In this document: in pieces, positions 22,257 through 34,400 of the stretch
Layout: each line of letters opens with the position of its first letter
How positions within the stretch are numbered: position 1 is the first letter of the stretch
From: Rostratula benghalensis
Lineage: Eukaryota > Chordata > Aves > Charadriiformes > Rostratulidae
NCBI GenBank assembly: GCA_013399305.1
Contig: VXAI01000190.1
Location: 1,411,717 to 1,475,716 of the forward strand
DNA: 64,000 nt
Direction of reading: 5' to 3'
Notes under the pieces: model-generated
What the model was told of the DNA's origin: nothing
Seen by the model: only the letters and a program-made list of their open reading frames with translations
Databases searched by the model: none
Made by a program: the position numbers and the translations under genes

Positions 22257-23154
22257 AAAAAAACCCACAACTGGGCAGCACTGAAAAAAAAAATTTCATA
22301 AAACATGCTTCATGCATGGCCACCAGAGAGCTTGTGCTCCAAGCCACTTGTGTCAGCCACCCAAGGAAGATGCAGAACCCCCACAATGGTTTCAAATGGC
22401 CAGAAACCACCTCAGCTGGTAACTGTGTAGTGGATTCACAGGACACCCTTTGATTTCAGCTGTTTGCCCCAGGGGTGGATGGGTTGACTGAACTCATCAA
22501 ACTTCTACAGACCATCTGTAAAAATAACTGGGGATTAAAGCATGTTCCAGTCTAGAGCCTACCCTGAAGAAACAATGTCCTTTAGCAAAAACTAGCTGAA
22601 ATTGGAAGCCATGCTCAGGCACACGGAGACTTCTGTGCTTTTCTAATTTCATGTTTTCCTAATATAGCCTTGAATTGCTCGCATAAATAACAATCCTAGG
22701 AGCAACCTCATGACTGTGACTTGGCTGTTAAAGCTTGCTCTTGTGATAATCTTCTGGCTTTGCACATGTAGCCTGCCTAAGGAAAGGAAGAAAGTGCTTT
22801 TTGAGCCTGAGTGTTTGTCTCGTTGAGGCAGGTCTGGTTTACTGACAGGGGTGAGTGCCGTGTGTGTGGCAGGCTTTGGAGGACCAACAGCAAGCCAGTC
22901 CTGGATGGGTCTTGCTAAAAGTCTTAACAAGACCCTGTGGAAATTTTCCTCCATGATCAACAGGCAGCCAACTGAGGAGGTCTCAAACCTCTGCAGAGCT
23001 TTCCTGCAAAGGGAAGGCAGACAGAGGAAAGGTTGCCCAGATGCACAGCAGCAGGACCGAGCACCAACCACTCTCAGGTCACCACGAGCATCATGGATGA
23101 ACTTCAGCCTCCAGCCACCATGGGAAAATCCCTCAGAAATGCTCAGTTTGTGTG

Positions 23155-23683
23155 AAACTACAAGATCTCAAGGTCTACAAGAACTGCATCCAATTCTGGG
23201 CTCCCCAGTTCAAGAGAGACAGGGAACTACTGGAGAGAGTCCAGCGCAGGGCAACAAAGATGATGGAGGGATTGGAGCATCTCCCTGATGAGGAAAGGCT
23301 GAGAGAGCTGGGACTCTTCAGCCTGGAGAAGAGAAGGCTGAGGGGAGACCTTATTAATGCTCACAAGGATCTGAAGGGTGGGTTGAAGGAGGATGGAGCC
23401 AGACTCTTTTCAGTGGTTCCCAGTGACAGGATGAGGGGCAACGGGCACAAGCTGGAACACGGGAAGTTCCATTCAAATCTGAGGAGAAATTTCTTTGGGG
23501 TGAGGGTGGCAGAGCCCTGGCAGAGGCTGGCCAGGGAGGGTGTGGAGTCCCCTTCTCTGGAGACCTTCAAGCCCCTCCTGGATGCAGCCCTGAGTGCTGT
23601 GCTCTGGGCAACCCTGCTTTAGCAGGTGAGTGGGACTGGGTGATCTCTAGAGGTCCCTTCCAGCTCTGTGATTCTGTGATCTC
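23155..23683 (+). mobile_element. CR1 LINE 3' fragment with long open frame
   Basis: A plus-strand frame of 156 codons (23152-23622) remains open across the ORF2 C terminus: [58 protein letters not shown]. The element ends CAGCTCTGTGATTCTGTGAT. Compared with the other copies this one is relatively undamaged, suggesting a younger insertion. Confidence 0.92.
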
Positions 23684-24657
23684 AACTGGGTTCATTTGTT
23701 TAGGAGGGGATTCTTATTTTGCAACGAAGTCAAATCCTGTTCAAAATGCATTTCCAGTATCCTTCTAGTTAACATAAATGAGTTGCACCTTGGATTACCC
23801 TGTGCTGCCTAAAGGTATTTTTCTACATGTGCTTACTATGGGTGAAATATTAGTCATACTGAGAACTCTGCTGCCTCAGTGCCCGGGTGATGCAGGTTAC
23901 AGGGAGTGACCGGAAGGTACAATTTAGCCCCAGTGGGATTCAGCTGATGGAGTGGCATCCCCGTGTAGGCTGTGGTCATAACAACATCCATGGTGCAGTA
24001 TTCCAGATGCAAGGCAATGTTCAGAGCTTGCCAGAAGGGAATGGCAGGTTGGCATTATCAGGAAAAAAGGATATATATATGGCCGTTAAAGGACTAATAA
24101 AGATAATAATAATAGTCATAAGGTTTATGCTGGCTTATGCAGGAAAACTTTCTTAGTTGCTCAGGGTAACTTGTTAGGAGTAAGATAGCACACGAGAGAG
24201 CAGGAAATGATCTTAGCAAAGCTTTTAAAAACTGAACTCTGGGGACTTCTTGTTTGTAAAGTGCTGCAAATATTAGAGAATGAAAATGCAAAAGCCATGA
24301 ACGTGCACCACGGCTGGCCAGCCCATGTCGATCCAGTCGTTCATAAAGATCAGCGGACCAGGCTGGCAGACTAAAAGTGGATGAAAATGTGCTGCCAATC
24401 ATTTGGTAGCTTCTCCTTCCACTAAGAAAATCAGTCGTGTCATGGCTGAAATGGCCATCTTTTTATTTTTAGCTGTAGTACCATAAAATTGCTTGTTTAA
24501 TCAATATCCTACTGCTCACTTGATTACTTCAAGTAGCAGTGACGACTCACTAGGAATATTTTCAGATGCAGAAAGTGCATGACTGTCTAAGGGTTGATGA
24601 CATTGATAATATTGATAACAGTTGATAACATTGATGATATACCTTCATTTCTAACAG

Positions 24658-24762
24658 ATGATGCTGGTATTAGCCAGGAGGGACTGTCCACAGAGAGCCA
24701 AAGGGAGAAAAGCATCGGCTTTCCCATAAACACCCAGCTGCAAAATACAAAGCAAGTTGTGG
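24658..24762 (+). other. Exon-like segment, 105 bases, product unknown
   Basis: The segment is flanked by an acceptor-like CATTTCTAACAG and a strong donor G|GTAAGTGA. One frame is open through all 105 bases and has a soluble-protein-like composition (AGISQEGLSTES then INTQLQNTKQVV). Including flanks, the frame stays open from 24591 to a stop at 24768-24770. I do not recognise the peptide. It could be an exon of a noncoding or bird-specific transcript, or chance. Confidence 0.22.
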
Positions 24763-25867
24763 GTAAGTGATCACTTCAAATCACGGACTCCTTAACAAGA
24801 GTATTCAATATTTTCTCCCTGGTTGCTGGCTGTAGGAGTATCAGAATTGCACGAGATGCTTCGTTTTGCTGCTTTTGAATATGCCTACCTCTCTGCTGCT
24901 CCGGATATCACAAATTACCCTTGTATTGAGCGTGACGACCGCTTGTAGTTTTAGGTTACTTAAGGATGACAAAGATAAGCAAGATGCAGAAACACCCATG
25001 ATGACTGAACGCTACTCGTCTTTCTTTCACAGCCTGATAAACACATTTGGTGGTATCACCTTGTAAATGCTAACATTTGTGACAATATCCATTTGTCCAC
25101 AGGTGAGTTATAACAAAAACTGATGACAAATCATTCAGTCACAAATGCCTAGCTGAAACGTGGCTAAGCATTCAAAAAGCAGGGAAGAGAGAGAGGATTT
25201 TATTCTTCAGCAAACACTGGCTCTCAAAGAGCTGGCAGTGCCTGGCTTCATACTGGATTTCAGCTACAAAATTGCTTTAACTTGATTTTTCTCTGTTTTC
25301 TCTGAGAGAAAAAAAGGCTGAGTTTGTAGTAAACTGGAGCTATTTTGAAGGATTGAAAATTGGCAAGAGACTGGATACAGGCAGCTGAGTGAGGGCTCAG
25401 CTACAGTCTACTGACAAATGCATGAGTGTTTCTGAACCTGTCTTTAAAAAAAACATTTAATATCCAAATCCAAGTTCTCTCAGTCTTTCAGAGTTTAAGG
25501 TCCCCATTTCTACCTCAGCTGTGGCAACAGTAAGAACACGTGTAAACAGACCTGGACAGCTTGCATATTGCAGCAAGGGTCAGCTTCAAATTATAATTAT
25601 TTTAAATATCATGCATAAAAATGATATATTGCAGTGCTATAGAACTGGTAAATAGCATTTTAAACATTATATTTAGGTTAACAGTAACTGAATTTGTGGA
25701 TAGTACAAATGGGGACTACAAGGGGAGATATATAATGTTATAAGGGAATGGTAGTTCTCAAAATTGTGCTTTACAAAAAATACTTGAGACTGTCCCTGAT
25801 TTCCAAGCCAAAATAACAGCTGAGCTTTCCTCATAGTTGGCTTTTGCTTTAAGTGATATTCAAATTG

Positions 25868-26186
25868 TTCAGCCTGGGGAAGGCTCTGGGTAGTCCTTAT
25901 AGCAGATTTCAGTATGTGAAAGGGGCCTACATGAAAGCTGGAGACAGACTTTTTACAAGGGCGTGTAGTGATAGGACGATGGCTTCAAACTGGAAGAGGG
26001 AAGATTTAGATTAGATCTTAGGAAAAAAATCTTCACTGTGAGAGTGGTGAGGGCACCAGAAGACGATGCCCAAAGAAGGAGACCTCATCCCTGGAGAGGT
26101 TCAAGGCCAGGCTGGATGGGGCTTTGAACAACCTGGTCTGGTGGGAGGTGTCCCTGCCCAGGGCAGGGTGGTTGGAAATAGATGTT
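25868..26186 (+). mobile_element. CR1 LINE 3' fragment lacking its tail
   Basis: Starts at TTCAGCCTGGGGAAGGCTCT and shows the GGTTCAAGGCCAGGCTGGAT and CTGGTCTGGTGGGAGG signatures. It stops at GGTTGGAAATAGATG without the terminal octamers, so its 3' end is broken or was replaced. Confidence 0.88.
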
Positions 26187-26852
26187 GTTGGCAGGATGCT
26201 CCAGCTAGCCAGAATTGCATGGGCTGGAGAAAGCAGCCACACCACTGCTAATCTACCCCTGGGCCAATGAGATAGCTCTGATTAGAGTTAAGGCCTCATG
26301 TCACGTTAACCTTTTTAAATTGCTTTCAGGATGGAGTTACAACCTCTTCATGGTTCTGTAGCCCATTGCTGTGGATGTTCAGTGCCTCTACAAGCACTCC
26401 CCTGTACAGAGTATAGACACAACACCAATTATTAATTTATTTAATCCATTCTTGATTTATTAATATTAATTCAGGAAAATGCTGTGGAGTTTGAAGTTGA
26501 GTATAGATGTCATATTTCACTGTGAAAGCTGCAATATAGTAGTGTATCTTTGTGACTAAATGAGGTCTGTATTTGGATGTAGACCCCTCTGACAAAATCC
26601 ACCATGGGAGCAAAGGGTACTTTGCATCCTCTGTGCTTAAACATGCTTCACAGAAACCAGCAAAGGGCGCAGCTAGTTCCAGATGTAAACATGAATGAGT
26701 CCTACCAAAATACTTGGTTGTAGCATGCATTAGTTCAAAGGGAGAGTGCCACGGATGTGGGTATATGGCCACTGAGCTGAGTGATGGAAATCCCTTCCTG
26801 CACTTGGCTGGGTGGCCTCTCAGGACAAAGTGAGGTGATGGTTCCATGATAG

Positions 26853-27660
26853 TTCATAGAATCATAAAATGGTTAGAGCTGGAAGGAACCTTAAAGATCA
26901 CCCAGTTCCAACCCCCTGCCATGGGCAGGGACACCTCCCACCAGACCAGATTGCTCCAAGCCCCATCCAGCCTGGCCTTGAACCCCTCCAGGGATGGGGC
27001 AGCCACAGCTTTTCTGGGCAGCCTGTTCCAGTGTCTCAACACCCCCACAGGAAAGAATTTCTTTCTGGTATCTAATCTAAATCTCCCCTCTTCCAATTTA
27101 AAACTGTTACCCTTTGTCCTTCACTACACTTCCTGACAAAGAACCCCTCTCCAGCTCTCCCGTAGGCTCCCTTCAGGCACTGGAAGGCTGCTCTAAGGTC
27201 TCCCCAGAGCCACCTTTTCTCCAGGTTGAATAACTCCAGCTCACTCAGACTGTCTTCACAGGAGAGGTGCTCCATCCCTCTGAGCATCTTTGTGGCCCTC
27301 CGCTGGACCCCTTCTTTCAGGTCCATGTCCTTTCTATATTGAGGACTCGAGAGCTGGACACAGTACTCCAGGTGGGGTCTCACCAGCGTAGAGGGTAGGG
27401 AGAGAGAGTAGAGGGGGAGAATCATCTCCTGTGACCTGCTGGTCACAATTTTTTGGATGCAGCCCAGGATGGGGTTGGCTTTCTGGGCTGCCAGAGCACA
27501 CTGCTAGCTCATGTTGAGCTTCTCATCCACGAATACGCCCAAGCTCTTCTCCTCAGAGCTGCTCTCCAGCAATTCTCCTCCCAACCTGTATTTATGCCAG
27601 GGATTGCCACATCCCAGGTGCAGGATCCTGCATTTTTCTTGGTTTGCACTAGCTCACAGC
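26853..27660 (-). mobile_element. Long CR1 LINE fragment
   Basis: Minus-strand element of about 800 bases from the tail at the left through most of the ORF2 C-terminal region. The frame at 27072-27446 keeps PLYSLSLPSTLVRPHLEYC and [16 protein letters not shown]. It extends to the segment ATCCTGCATTTTTC near 27640, close to the RT domain. Confidence 0.92.
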
Positions 27661-28284
27661 ACATCACAGGCAGGCTCCGACAGGCCCTGGGCAGTGCACA
27701 TACAGCCAGGGCCACGCCGAGGAGTATTCATAAAGCATGATCAAATCAAAGCTCTGTGTTTATTCTCCCAGTAAGGCCATATCCAGACCATACTTTATTT
27801 TTAATGGTAAACCTTGTTTTTTATTTTCCCCTGCAGTTATGTCCCAAAAAGGAGGGGGGAGAGGGGGGCGGTCACACATTCTTTATTGTCTTACCTTTAT
27901 GGCAGGTAGAGGAATTTTTATTTTAATTGTAAAAAAATAAGGTATCATTTTATTTTTAAACAGAGACCAAGAAAAACAGCTTTCAGCCTCCAGGTGGCAA
28001 GTTTCAGAAGCAACCACCCTCTAAGGCAAATAGTTTCCCTGGCTTTCCTCCTGTATTTGCCTGCAGTAATGCAAATCCCTGAGGAGATAGAAAGGGGTAA
28101 ACACAGCCGTGAGATGCCCCTGCCAGTGAGGAGGGGAGAGAAGGAAAGTGTTAAATGCCGAAGGTAAACAGCACCGGATTTGTTACCTAGTCAGCAGGGC
28201 AGAGAGGATCCCACAGATAAACCCAGCCTGGAAGCTTCTCCCCGGCTCAACTGGTTATTGCTCAGCGGCAGCTCTTACTCATCT

Positions 28285-28306
28285 GAATTTGGGTGGAGCT
28301 CCCTCC
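28285..28306 (+). promoter_or_regulatory. Duplicated promoter block, copy 2
   Basis: Counterpart of 6038-6059 with two changes (G to T at block position 5, A to G at position 14), 228 bases before the copy 2 start codon. The change at position 5 removes the TEAD-like GGAATGT of copy 1, while the TGGGTGGA part is kept. TTACTCA (28276-28282), just upstream, is one base from an AP-1 site. Confidence 0.55.
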
Positions 28307-28344
28307 ATCCCTCCCTCCCTCCATTCTTCCCTCCCTCCCTCCCT
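28301..28344 (+). repeat. CCCT/TCCC-rich tract in the copy 2 promoter
   Basis: Interrupted CCCT units extend the end of the shared block and push the TATA-like box 42 bases further away than in copy 1 (55 instead of 13). The opposite strand is GGGA-rich. Confidence 0.85.
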
Positions 28345-28360
28345 GCTGTGTCTTCCCGGA

Positions 28361-28367
28361 CTAAAAA
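28361..28367 (+). promoter_or_regulatory. TATA-like box CTAAAAA, copy 2
   Basis: Equivalent in position and form to TTAAAAA of copy 1. It lies 152 bases before the start codon (165 in copy 1), giving a predicted start site near 28390. Confidence 0.45.
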
Positions 28368-28512
28368 GCTTTTCTCAGACACATGCCCAGGCTCTGGTAG
28401 GGACCTGCACCCACTTTCCAGGAGCTTCTCGGGAGCACCCATCGCCGATTGTCGCTGAATCGGTGGCGGAGACGGCCATCCTTGTCCCACCGGCCTCCCC
28501 CTGCCCTGGAAG

Positions 28513-28723
28513 ATGGTGAAGTACGGCCTCGACTACACGCGGTGCAGATGGATCCTACCCCTGCTCCTGGGCATAGGCGTCATCTTCGGTATCATTGCGC
28601 TGGCGGGCAGGGGCTGGCTGGAGTCTCAGACCTTGCCCTACGTGCACCAAGCGTCGTTATGGGAGAGCTGCACCCGGCCCGGCCAGGGTGGGCCATGGAC
28701 CTGCGAGTCCCTCATGGGTTATG
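28513..28723 (+). CDS. PERP-like copy 2, coding exon 1 (residues 1-70 plus first base of codon 71)
   Basis: The exon encodes [16 protein letters not shown], membrane segment 1 (about residues 13-32, [18 protein letters not shown]) and the first extracellular loop with W35, LW at 49-50 and the C53/C64 pair. The segment GRGWLES and [10 protein letters not shown] are identical to copy 1. The most divergent parts are residues 3-9, where copy 1 has two extra cysteines (C4, C8), and the loop tip 56-61 (PGQGGP instead of TPDALN). The ATG at 28513 has A at -3 and G at +4. Donor G|GTAAGTG. Confidence 0.94.
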
Positions 28724-31002
28724 GTAAGTGCCTGCAAGGGTGGTGGGGAGCAGGCTCTGAACCACTCCGTGCTCACCTTCCCTCAGCTCTCCCAAGCGTT
28801 ATCACCTACTATCTGGTGTTTATATATGAAGTTATGGGCAACAGGGACTGTCACCGAGGTACATCAAGGCTTTTTGACTAACAGGATGAAGAAGAGAAAT
28901 GCCCTCACCCCTTTGCAGAAAGAAATCTGGTTGCTTTAGATGATGGGTCGCCTAGTGCAAAACCCCACACATGGTAATGTCTCAGTGTAGAAATTACAGC
29001 ATTTAAGGTCTTTTCCCCCGTTTAGAAGAAACTACTAACCTCTTCACACTTATCACTGCTTTTCAAAACTCAACAACTACTGCTGACCAAATCTCCAAAC
29101 AGCAAGGTGCATTGGCGAGCCTGGCGTTAGCTTGAGAAAGCAGCCCTAAGCACCAGCAAGAAACGGGGAGGCTAAAATATAAGATGGTAGGAAGATATCC
29201 CAAGGGAGTGTCAGGCTGCAGAATGCTGCCCTGAAACTGCTCTGGTAGGCGGGTCGTGTGAAAGCGTCTCCTTGTGATTATGAAAGAAATCTTCAACAGA
29301 TGAAAGGATTTCTTGTTTGTACCGAGTTTTGGTTAAGTATGCTATCAATTGTGTTGACCCAGGTGCAACCTTCAGCTTGAAAAGATGTAAACCACTGAGT
29401 CTGGCAGAACAGGCCAAGAGAAGGATCACTCTAGATGTGCCCTATTTATTTTTTTCCTTTTTTTAATTTTTTTTTTCTCCGAAACAAGTTATTGTAAGTG
29501 CAGAGCTGTTAACCTGAACCAGGAAGAAAGTTCAAGCATTCTTCTGATTTACGTTAATTCAAATCAAAAGGAAGAACATTTTCTCTAAGGCGCAGAATCT
29601 CAGCTGCTCCTACAGAAAACGAGGGTAAAAACACTTGCAGAAGTAATCTCAGAGATCGTTTATTACAGCTTTTTAAAACTGTTCCTGAAGGTGTATTGTC
29701 TATGCTCAAACTCTACCTTCTCTGCACAAAATTCAGCCGTAAGGAGTTCATTGTGAGCAGAGGGCTCCAGGATGAGACTGGCTCCATTCAGCATCACTCC
29801 CAGTCCTGCTCTTAGAGCTCCCGTCTCAGATCTATGCCCTCCTGTGGATGGGCTTAGACCAACCCAACAAATGGTTGGGTACATGGCTGTGGAGAGCACA
29901 GAGACCACAGAGCTTAGCCAAGGATTTCTCAGCCCTGACTTTCTATGAAAAGTGAGGCCTCCGCCTGATCTCCAGGTTAGGCCCTATCTGTGTAATTTCT
30001 GTGCCCATCTTTAACTGGAGAGAACATACTAAGAAGTTTTACCTCACAATACAAGAGAATTTTCACCATATTTCCAGTTCCTACACAGCTGTTTGGCATT
30101 TCCCTTCCTTCCCTGTCCTGCTTCTCTCTTACATGATTGAATTCTGCAGCTGTACATGCAATTTCCCACTGGAGAGCACCTACAGACAAACCAGGGAGGT
30201 CATCCTCTGTCTGGAGTGCCCTGTAATATCTGGGATTACCATGAATCACATCCACAGTAAATCCAGCACTTCAAATACAGGAATGTTGGACATAACAACA
30301 CACATGCAGAATATTCTCCAGTACGTACATTGAAGCTGATGCTTCTGAGAGCATTAGAAGCACATTTGACCTCTTCAAGCTCATTGGATATCCAGAAAAC
30401 CTAAGAAAATCCTCAAAATCCTCCTGGATAAAATTTCTGTGTGGTGAAGGAAGATATGTCTGGGACAATGGAGTCATTTAGCTACTGGGAGAATATGGAA
30501 AGCCTGTATGTAAAAAAATGTGTGCTTAGGCCAAGTGAGAGTGGATTATGCTGCCAGGCTTCTGCCTCAGCAAGATTGTGCCATTACACTGTAGATCTTG
30601 GCCATTGCAGGGATGAGTTGCCCTGACCCATAAAAGGGCTGTAGACCTGACCATTAAGGATGCAAACTCATGTCCCTCTCCTGATACTTTCCATCCCCTT
30701 TCTTCAGGCACCTTCTATCCAGAGATGGGATGTGCTCAGACCAAATCCTGTCCTCTGTTTTTCCTAATATCCTATCTTTGCTCAGTTGGTGCAGGATTGG
30801 GATTTTATATCTGGGGCTCCTCCCCACTTCATGTGGAGTGCAGATGCCTGTTGCTGGTCTTGGATTCCACCCAAAAGACCAGGCCATGAGAGAGCATCCC
30901 ACTTGAAAGCATCCAGGTATTGTGTTGAGCCTGATTCTACCTGCCTCAGAGTTGAGACATAGGGTTTTAATAATTCTGGGATAGTAATAATAATTCTCTC
31001 CT

Positions 31003-31402
31003 ATGAAGACAGGCTGAAAGAGCTGGGGTTGTTCAGCCTGGAGAAGAGAAGGGTCCAGGGAGACCTTCTAGCAGCCTTACAACAGCCTTCCAGTATCTGA
31101 AGGGAGCCTACAGGAGAGATGGATGGGGACTCTTTGACAGGAAGTGTAGTGACAGGAAAAGGGGGAACAGCTTTAAATTGGAAGAGGGGAGATTTAGATT
31201 AGGTACCAGGAAGAAATTCTTTCCTGTGAGGGTGCCCACGGAAGTTTGGGCTGTCCCATCCCTGGAGGGGTTCAAGGTCAGGCTGGATGGGCCTTTGAGC
31301 AACCTGTTCTGGTGGGAGGTGTCACTGCCCATGGAATGGGTGTTGGAACTGGATGGTCTTTAAGGTTCCTTCCAACCCAAGCCATTCTATGATTCTATGA
31401 TT
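31003..31402 (+). mobile_element. CR1 LINE 3' fragment in intron 1 of copy 2
   Basis: Runs from CTATGAAGACAGGCTGAAAG to an intact ATTCTATGATTCTATGAT tail. A deletion removed the usual stretch between the FFPVRV and VPSLEGF-type segments. Confidence 0.92.
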
Positions 31403-34400
31403 ACAGTTATCCACACTGCTTTAGGAAGGTCATAGAAAACAAGCGTTCAGCATCATGTTCTGTGTGATCTTTAACTTCATATTGTGCCAAGTTAAACACT
31501 GTGCTGAACAGGCAACGTGCAATTACAGCCTTCCCGAGCACAGAGACAAAAGTCATGATGTAAAGAGAATGGACAGAAATGTTTTTCATCCTTCCCAAGA
31601 AAGAGATGAACTCTCGCTTTCCCCCACTCTTTTCCACAGTTCCTATCTGCTTTCCTCTGGGTTTACTCTCAGCTTCCCTACTCAATCTGCCACGGGCTGG
31701 GTACAGACTAAAATTTGGTCTTCCTGTGGGGATGGTTTCACTGACATGCACGATACACAGGCATGTGTACCCCAGCAGCTGCCAGTGAATATTCTCAACG
31801 TGACTTGGACAGCGTAGCTGTGTTAATCCACTGCAGACATCTTCATCTTAATTAGATATAATTGGAACGTTCTTGCAGGTTGTTTAACACAATGTGCACG
31901 TTGAAATGAGTTTCTCCACCTGCAATGCTTGTAATTCCCCTTGAATCTCTGCTGTTTGGCATAAGGTATATATATATATATGCACAGAAGACAAAACCCC
32001 GACATCATTGAGGTCAGTCACATCGGAAGGGAAGAAGGCTGAGCCTTTCATCAGTTTCACAAGTGGATTTTGGAGCCTCACTAGTTGCTTAAACTGGCAG
32101 AATTAAAACCTCAGGGGGAAGACAAGCTGCCTGTACAATTTTTATTTGTTTATGTTGGAAAGTCTGTAGGATTAACTCCACTGGTGCAGTTATCTTCTGT
32201 GAAAATACCTGCATGCTCTTGGTCTTCTGCGAAGTTTATGGACTCTGTGGAAAGTGAGAATATGAAGACTTTCTGTACTCTGTTGTTTTCTCCAAGATTT
32301 CAGATCTTCTGCTTTAACTGTATGACACTCATCTAGGCTTTATCAGAAGCCTTTTGCTTTTCAAGCATATTTAGCTCAAATAAATAAAACATGCTAGGAA
32401 AAAAAAATAATCTAGTGCATTAGGACCCTGACTAGAAATGCATGGAGTTTAGGATAAGGGACTGAGAGACGTGAACTCTAGCTCTGCAGTGTTCTGGCAC
32501 TCAGAACAAATAAAGGTCTCAAGGTTTTAACATGCTTGGACCTTTACAAAGACAAAGACTTTTTTTTTTTGATAGACAATGAGCACAATATGGAATATAT
32601 CTGGCTGGGACGTGGCTGAGCTTGCGAAGAAAATGCGGAGCTTAAATCCCTTCCTGAAGCTGGCACAGCACTCCTTTGTTTTTCTTGATTTTTGGCTATG
32701 TAGCCTCTCTTGAACAAGGTGTGTCTTACAGACCTGAGACACTTTTTCAGCGTGCAACTTATTCTACTGCAGGCTTTGAAGATGTTTAAACATGTGTGGG
32801 TTTGGTTGGGGGAAAATAACTGATGCGCAAACTCATGATGAAAAACTCATGGCTACACTTTTCCCATCTTATGTTCCACCCAGCCCTGCAGCTCTTCCAC
32901 GTGCAGATGCTGCTACCAAAATAGCTGCAAACTGAAAACTCTAAATTTAGGTTAAAGTGGTCAGCTCATTTGCATGGTGAAAACACAGATTTTTTGGGGA
33001 AAAATAGGAAAAGGCATTTCCACATGACAGGTGGAATCCAGATCTTCAGTTATTTTCCCATTGTTCAATACTTCTCCTAGGATTTGTGGAAGGTTTAGTG
33101 GCTGTGGAAGTTAGTGGAAGGATGAATGTTTTTGCTGTCTGGAAAGGACACCTTCCTGCATCTTGCCTTCCAGGCAAATTTGCCTGTATCAGGCTCTTGG
33201 GTCTGGGGAATCTTTTGCCATGATGATGCAGCATTTAGGATTCTGGAGGAATAACAAAGAGGATACCACTTGCTAAAATTCCCCAGTCTTATGACAGGAC
33301 AGCGAGGTACTTTGTGTGGTCAGGAGCAGTCTCTGAGCAGCAAAGGACTTCTTTTGGTACTACATTTACTTGCACTGCTGGCCCCACAGCTCTCCTTCTG
33401 GGAAACCAATTTCTCCAGCAGACCAGTGATTCATCACACCTGGGACACGGGACAGACCAGATGCTGTTTCCCAGTTGTCACCCTGCCTATGGAAAACTGC
33501 TTCAATTTCCCCACGTTCCCATCACATCTGACAGCCACCACCTCACCCTAGGAGTGGGGAAGCCCTCGCTGGCCTCCAGCTGAAGCCAGCGCCCTGAGCA
33601 GAGTGACACGGGGACATTTCCAGAGGGAAGAGCTGGGAGACAGCCCCTCTAAGGAAGGCCTGGGAGGACGAGCAGGCTGTCCTGGTGTCTCTTTGACATG
33701 CCAGGGTGTCTGCATGTAGGAATAGAAAGGACCCAAACAAATATCTGTGCTTTCCAAGCAGGAACCAGCTCAAGTCATGGGGTCTTCATTGCAGGCTTTC
33801 CTTGAAGTCGAGGTTCTTCACCTGAAGGCTTTTGGAATTTGGTAAAATTCAAGTGGATTTGGAAAAGTGTCCTTCTAGCTGGGAAACAAATGCTGGGGAG
33901 GTTTCTGACCAATTGAAGGAAGCCCATGGGAGAGCCCAGGATGGGGTCCAGTTCTCTGCTCTGTGCATTGCCTGGATTACGGGGCAAACCTTGAGTTCTT
34001 TGACACAAGGTGAATGGAAACTGAAAGTTGTTGCTGTTCCTGCTGTATCACAGCACGAAACAGTTATATATAAGGTGATTGCTGGTGGTTTTAATGACAG
34101 TGTATAGAGAAGCACATAATTTCCTAAGTCATCAGTCTCCTGAAAGTGTAACGTTACATGGGACTAACCAGTGAGAAATGAGATTACAAGACTGGTTACT
34201 TAATAACATAAAATATTCAATCATTATTGAACACATAGAATGCTAGAAAATACAGGCTCAATTAAATGCATATGGTAGTGAAAATATCACAACCACATTA
34301 TATTTCATGAACTCTAATGCAAGAGAGAAAGAACAAATTTGATTTTTTTCCCCCTAGCTTGTAGGAGACACTGTAGTTAGTAAAGACGTATAAGAGAAGG

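Larger units (their letters stand above)
17701..28284. other. Spacer between the two PERP copies
   Basis: About 10.6 kb dominated by CR1 debris, listed separately. Outside the CR1 copies there is AT-rich DNA with T/A runs (18765-18781, 18925-18936). One exon-like segment lies at 24658-24762. No complete gene is recognised. Confidence 0.6.

Noticed and set aside
22649..23071. Minus-strand frame of 140 codons with several cysteines and leucines
   Set aside because: No recognisable domain and no splice context; it lies beside CR1 debris.
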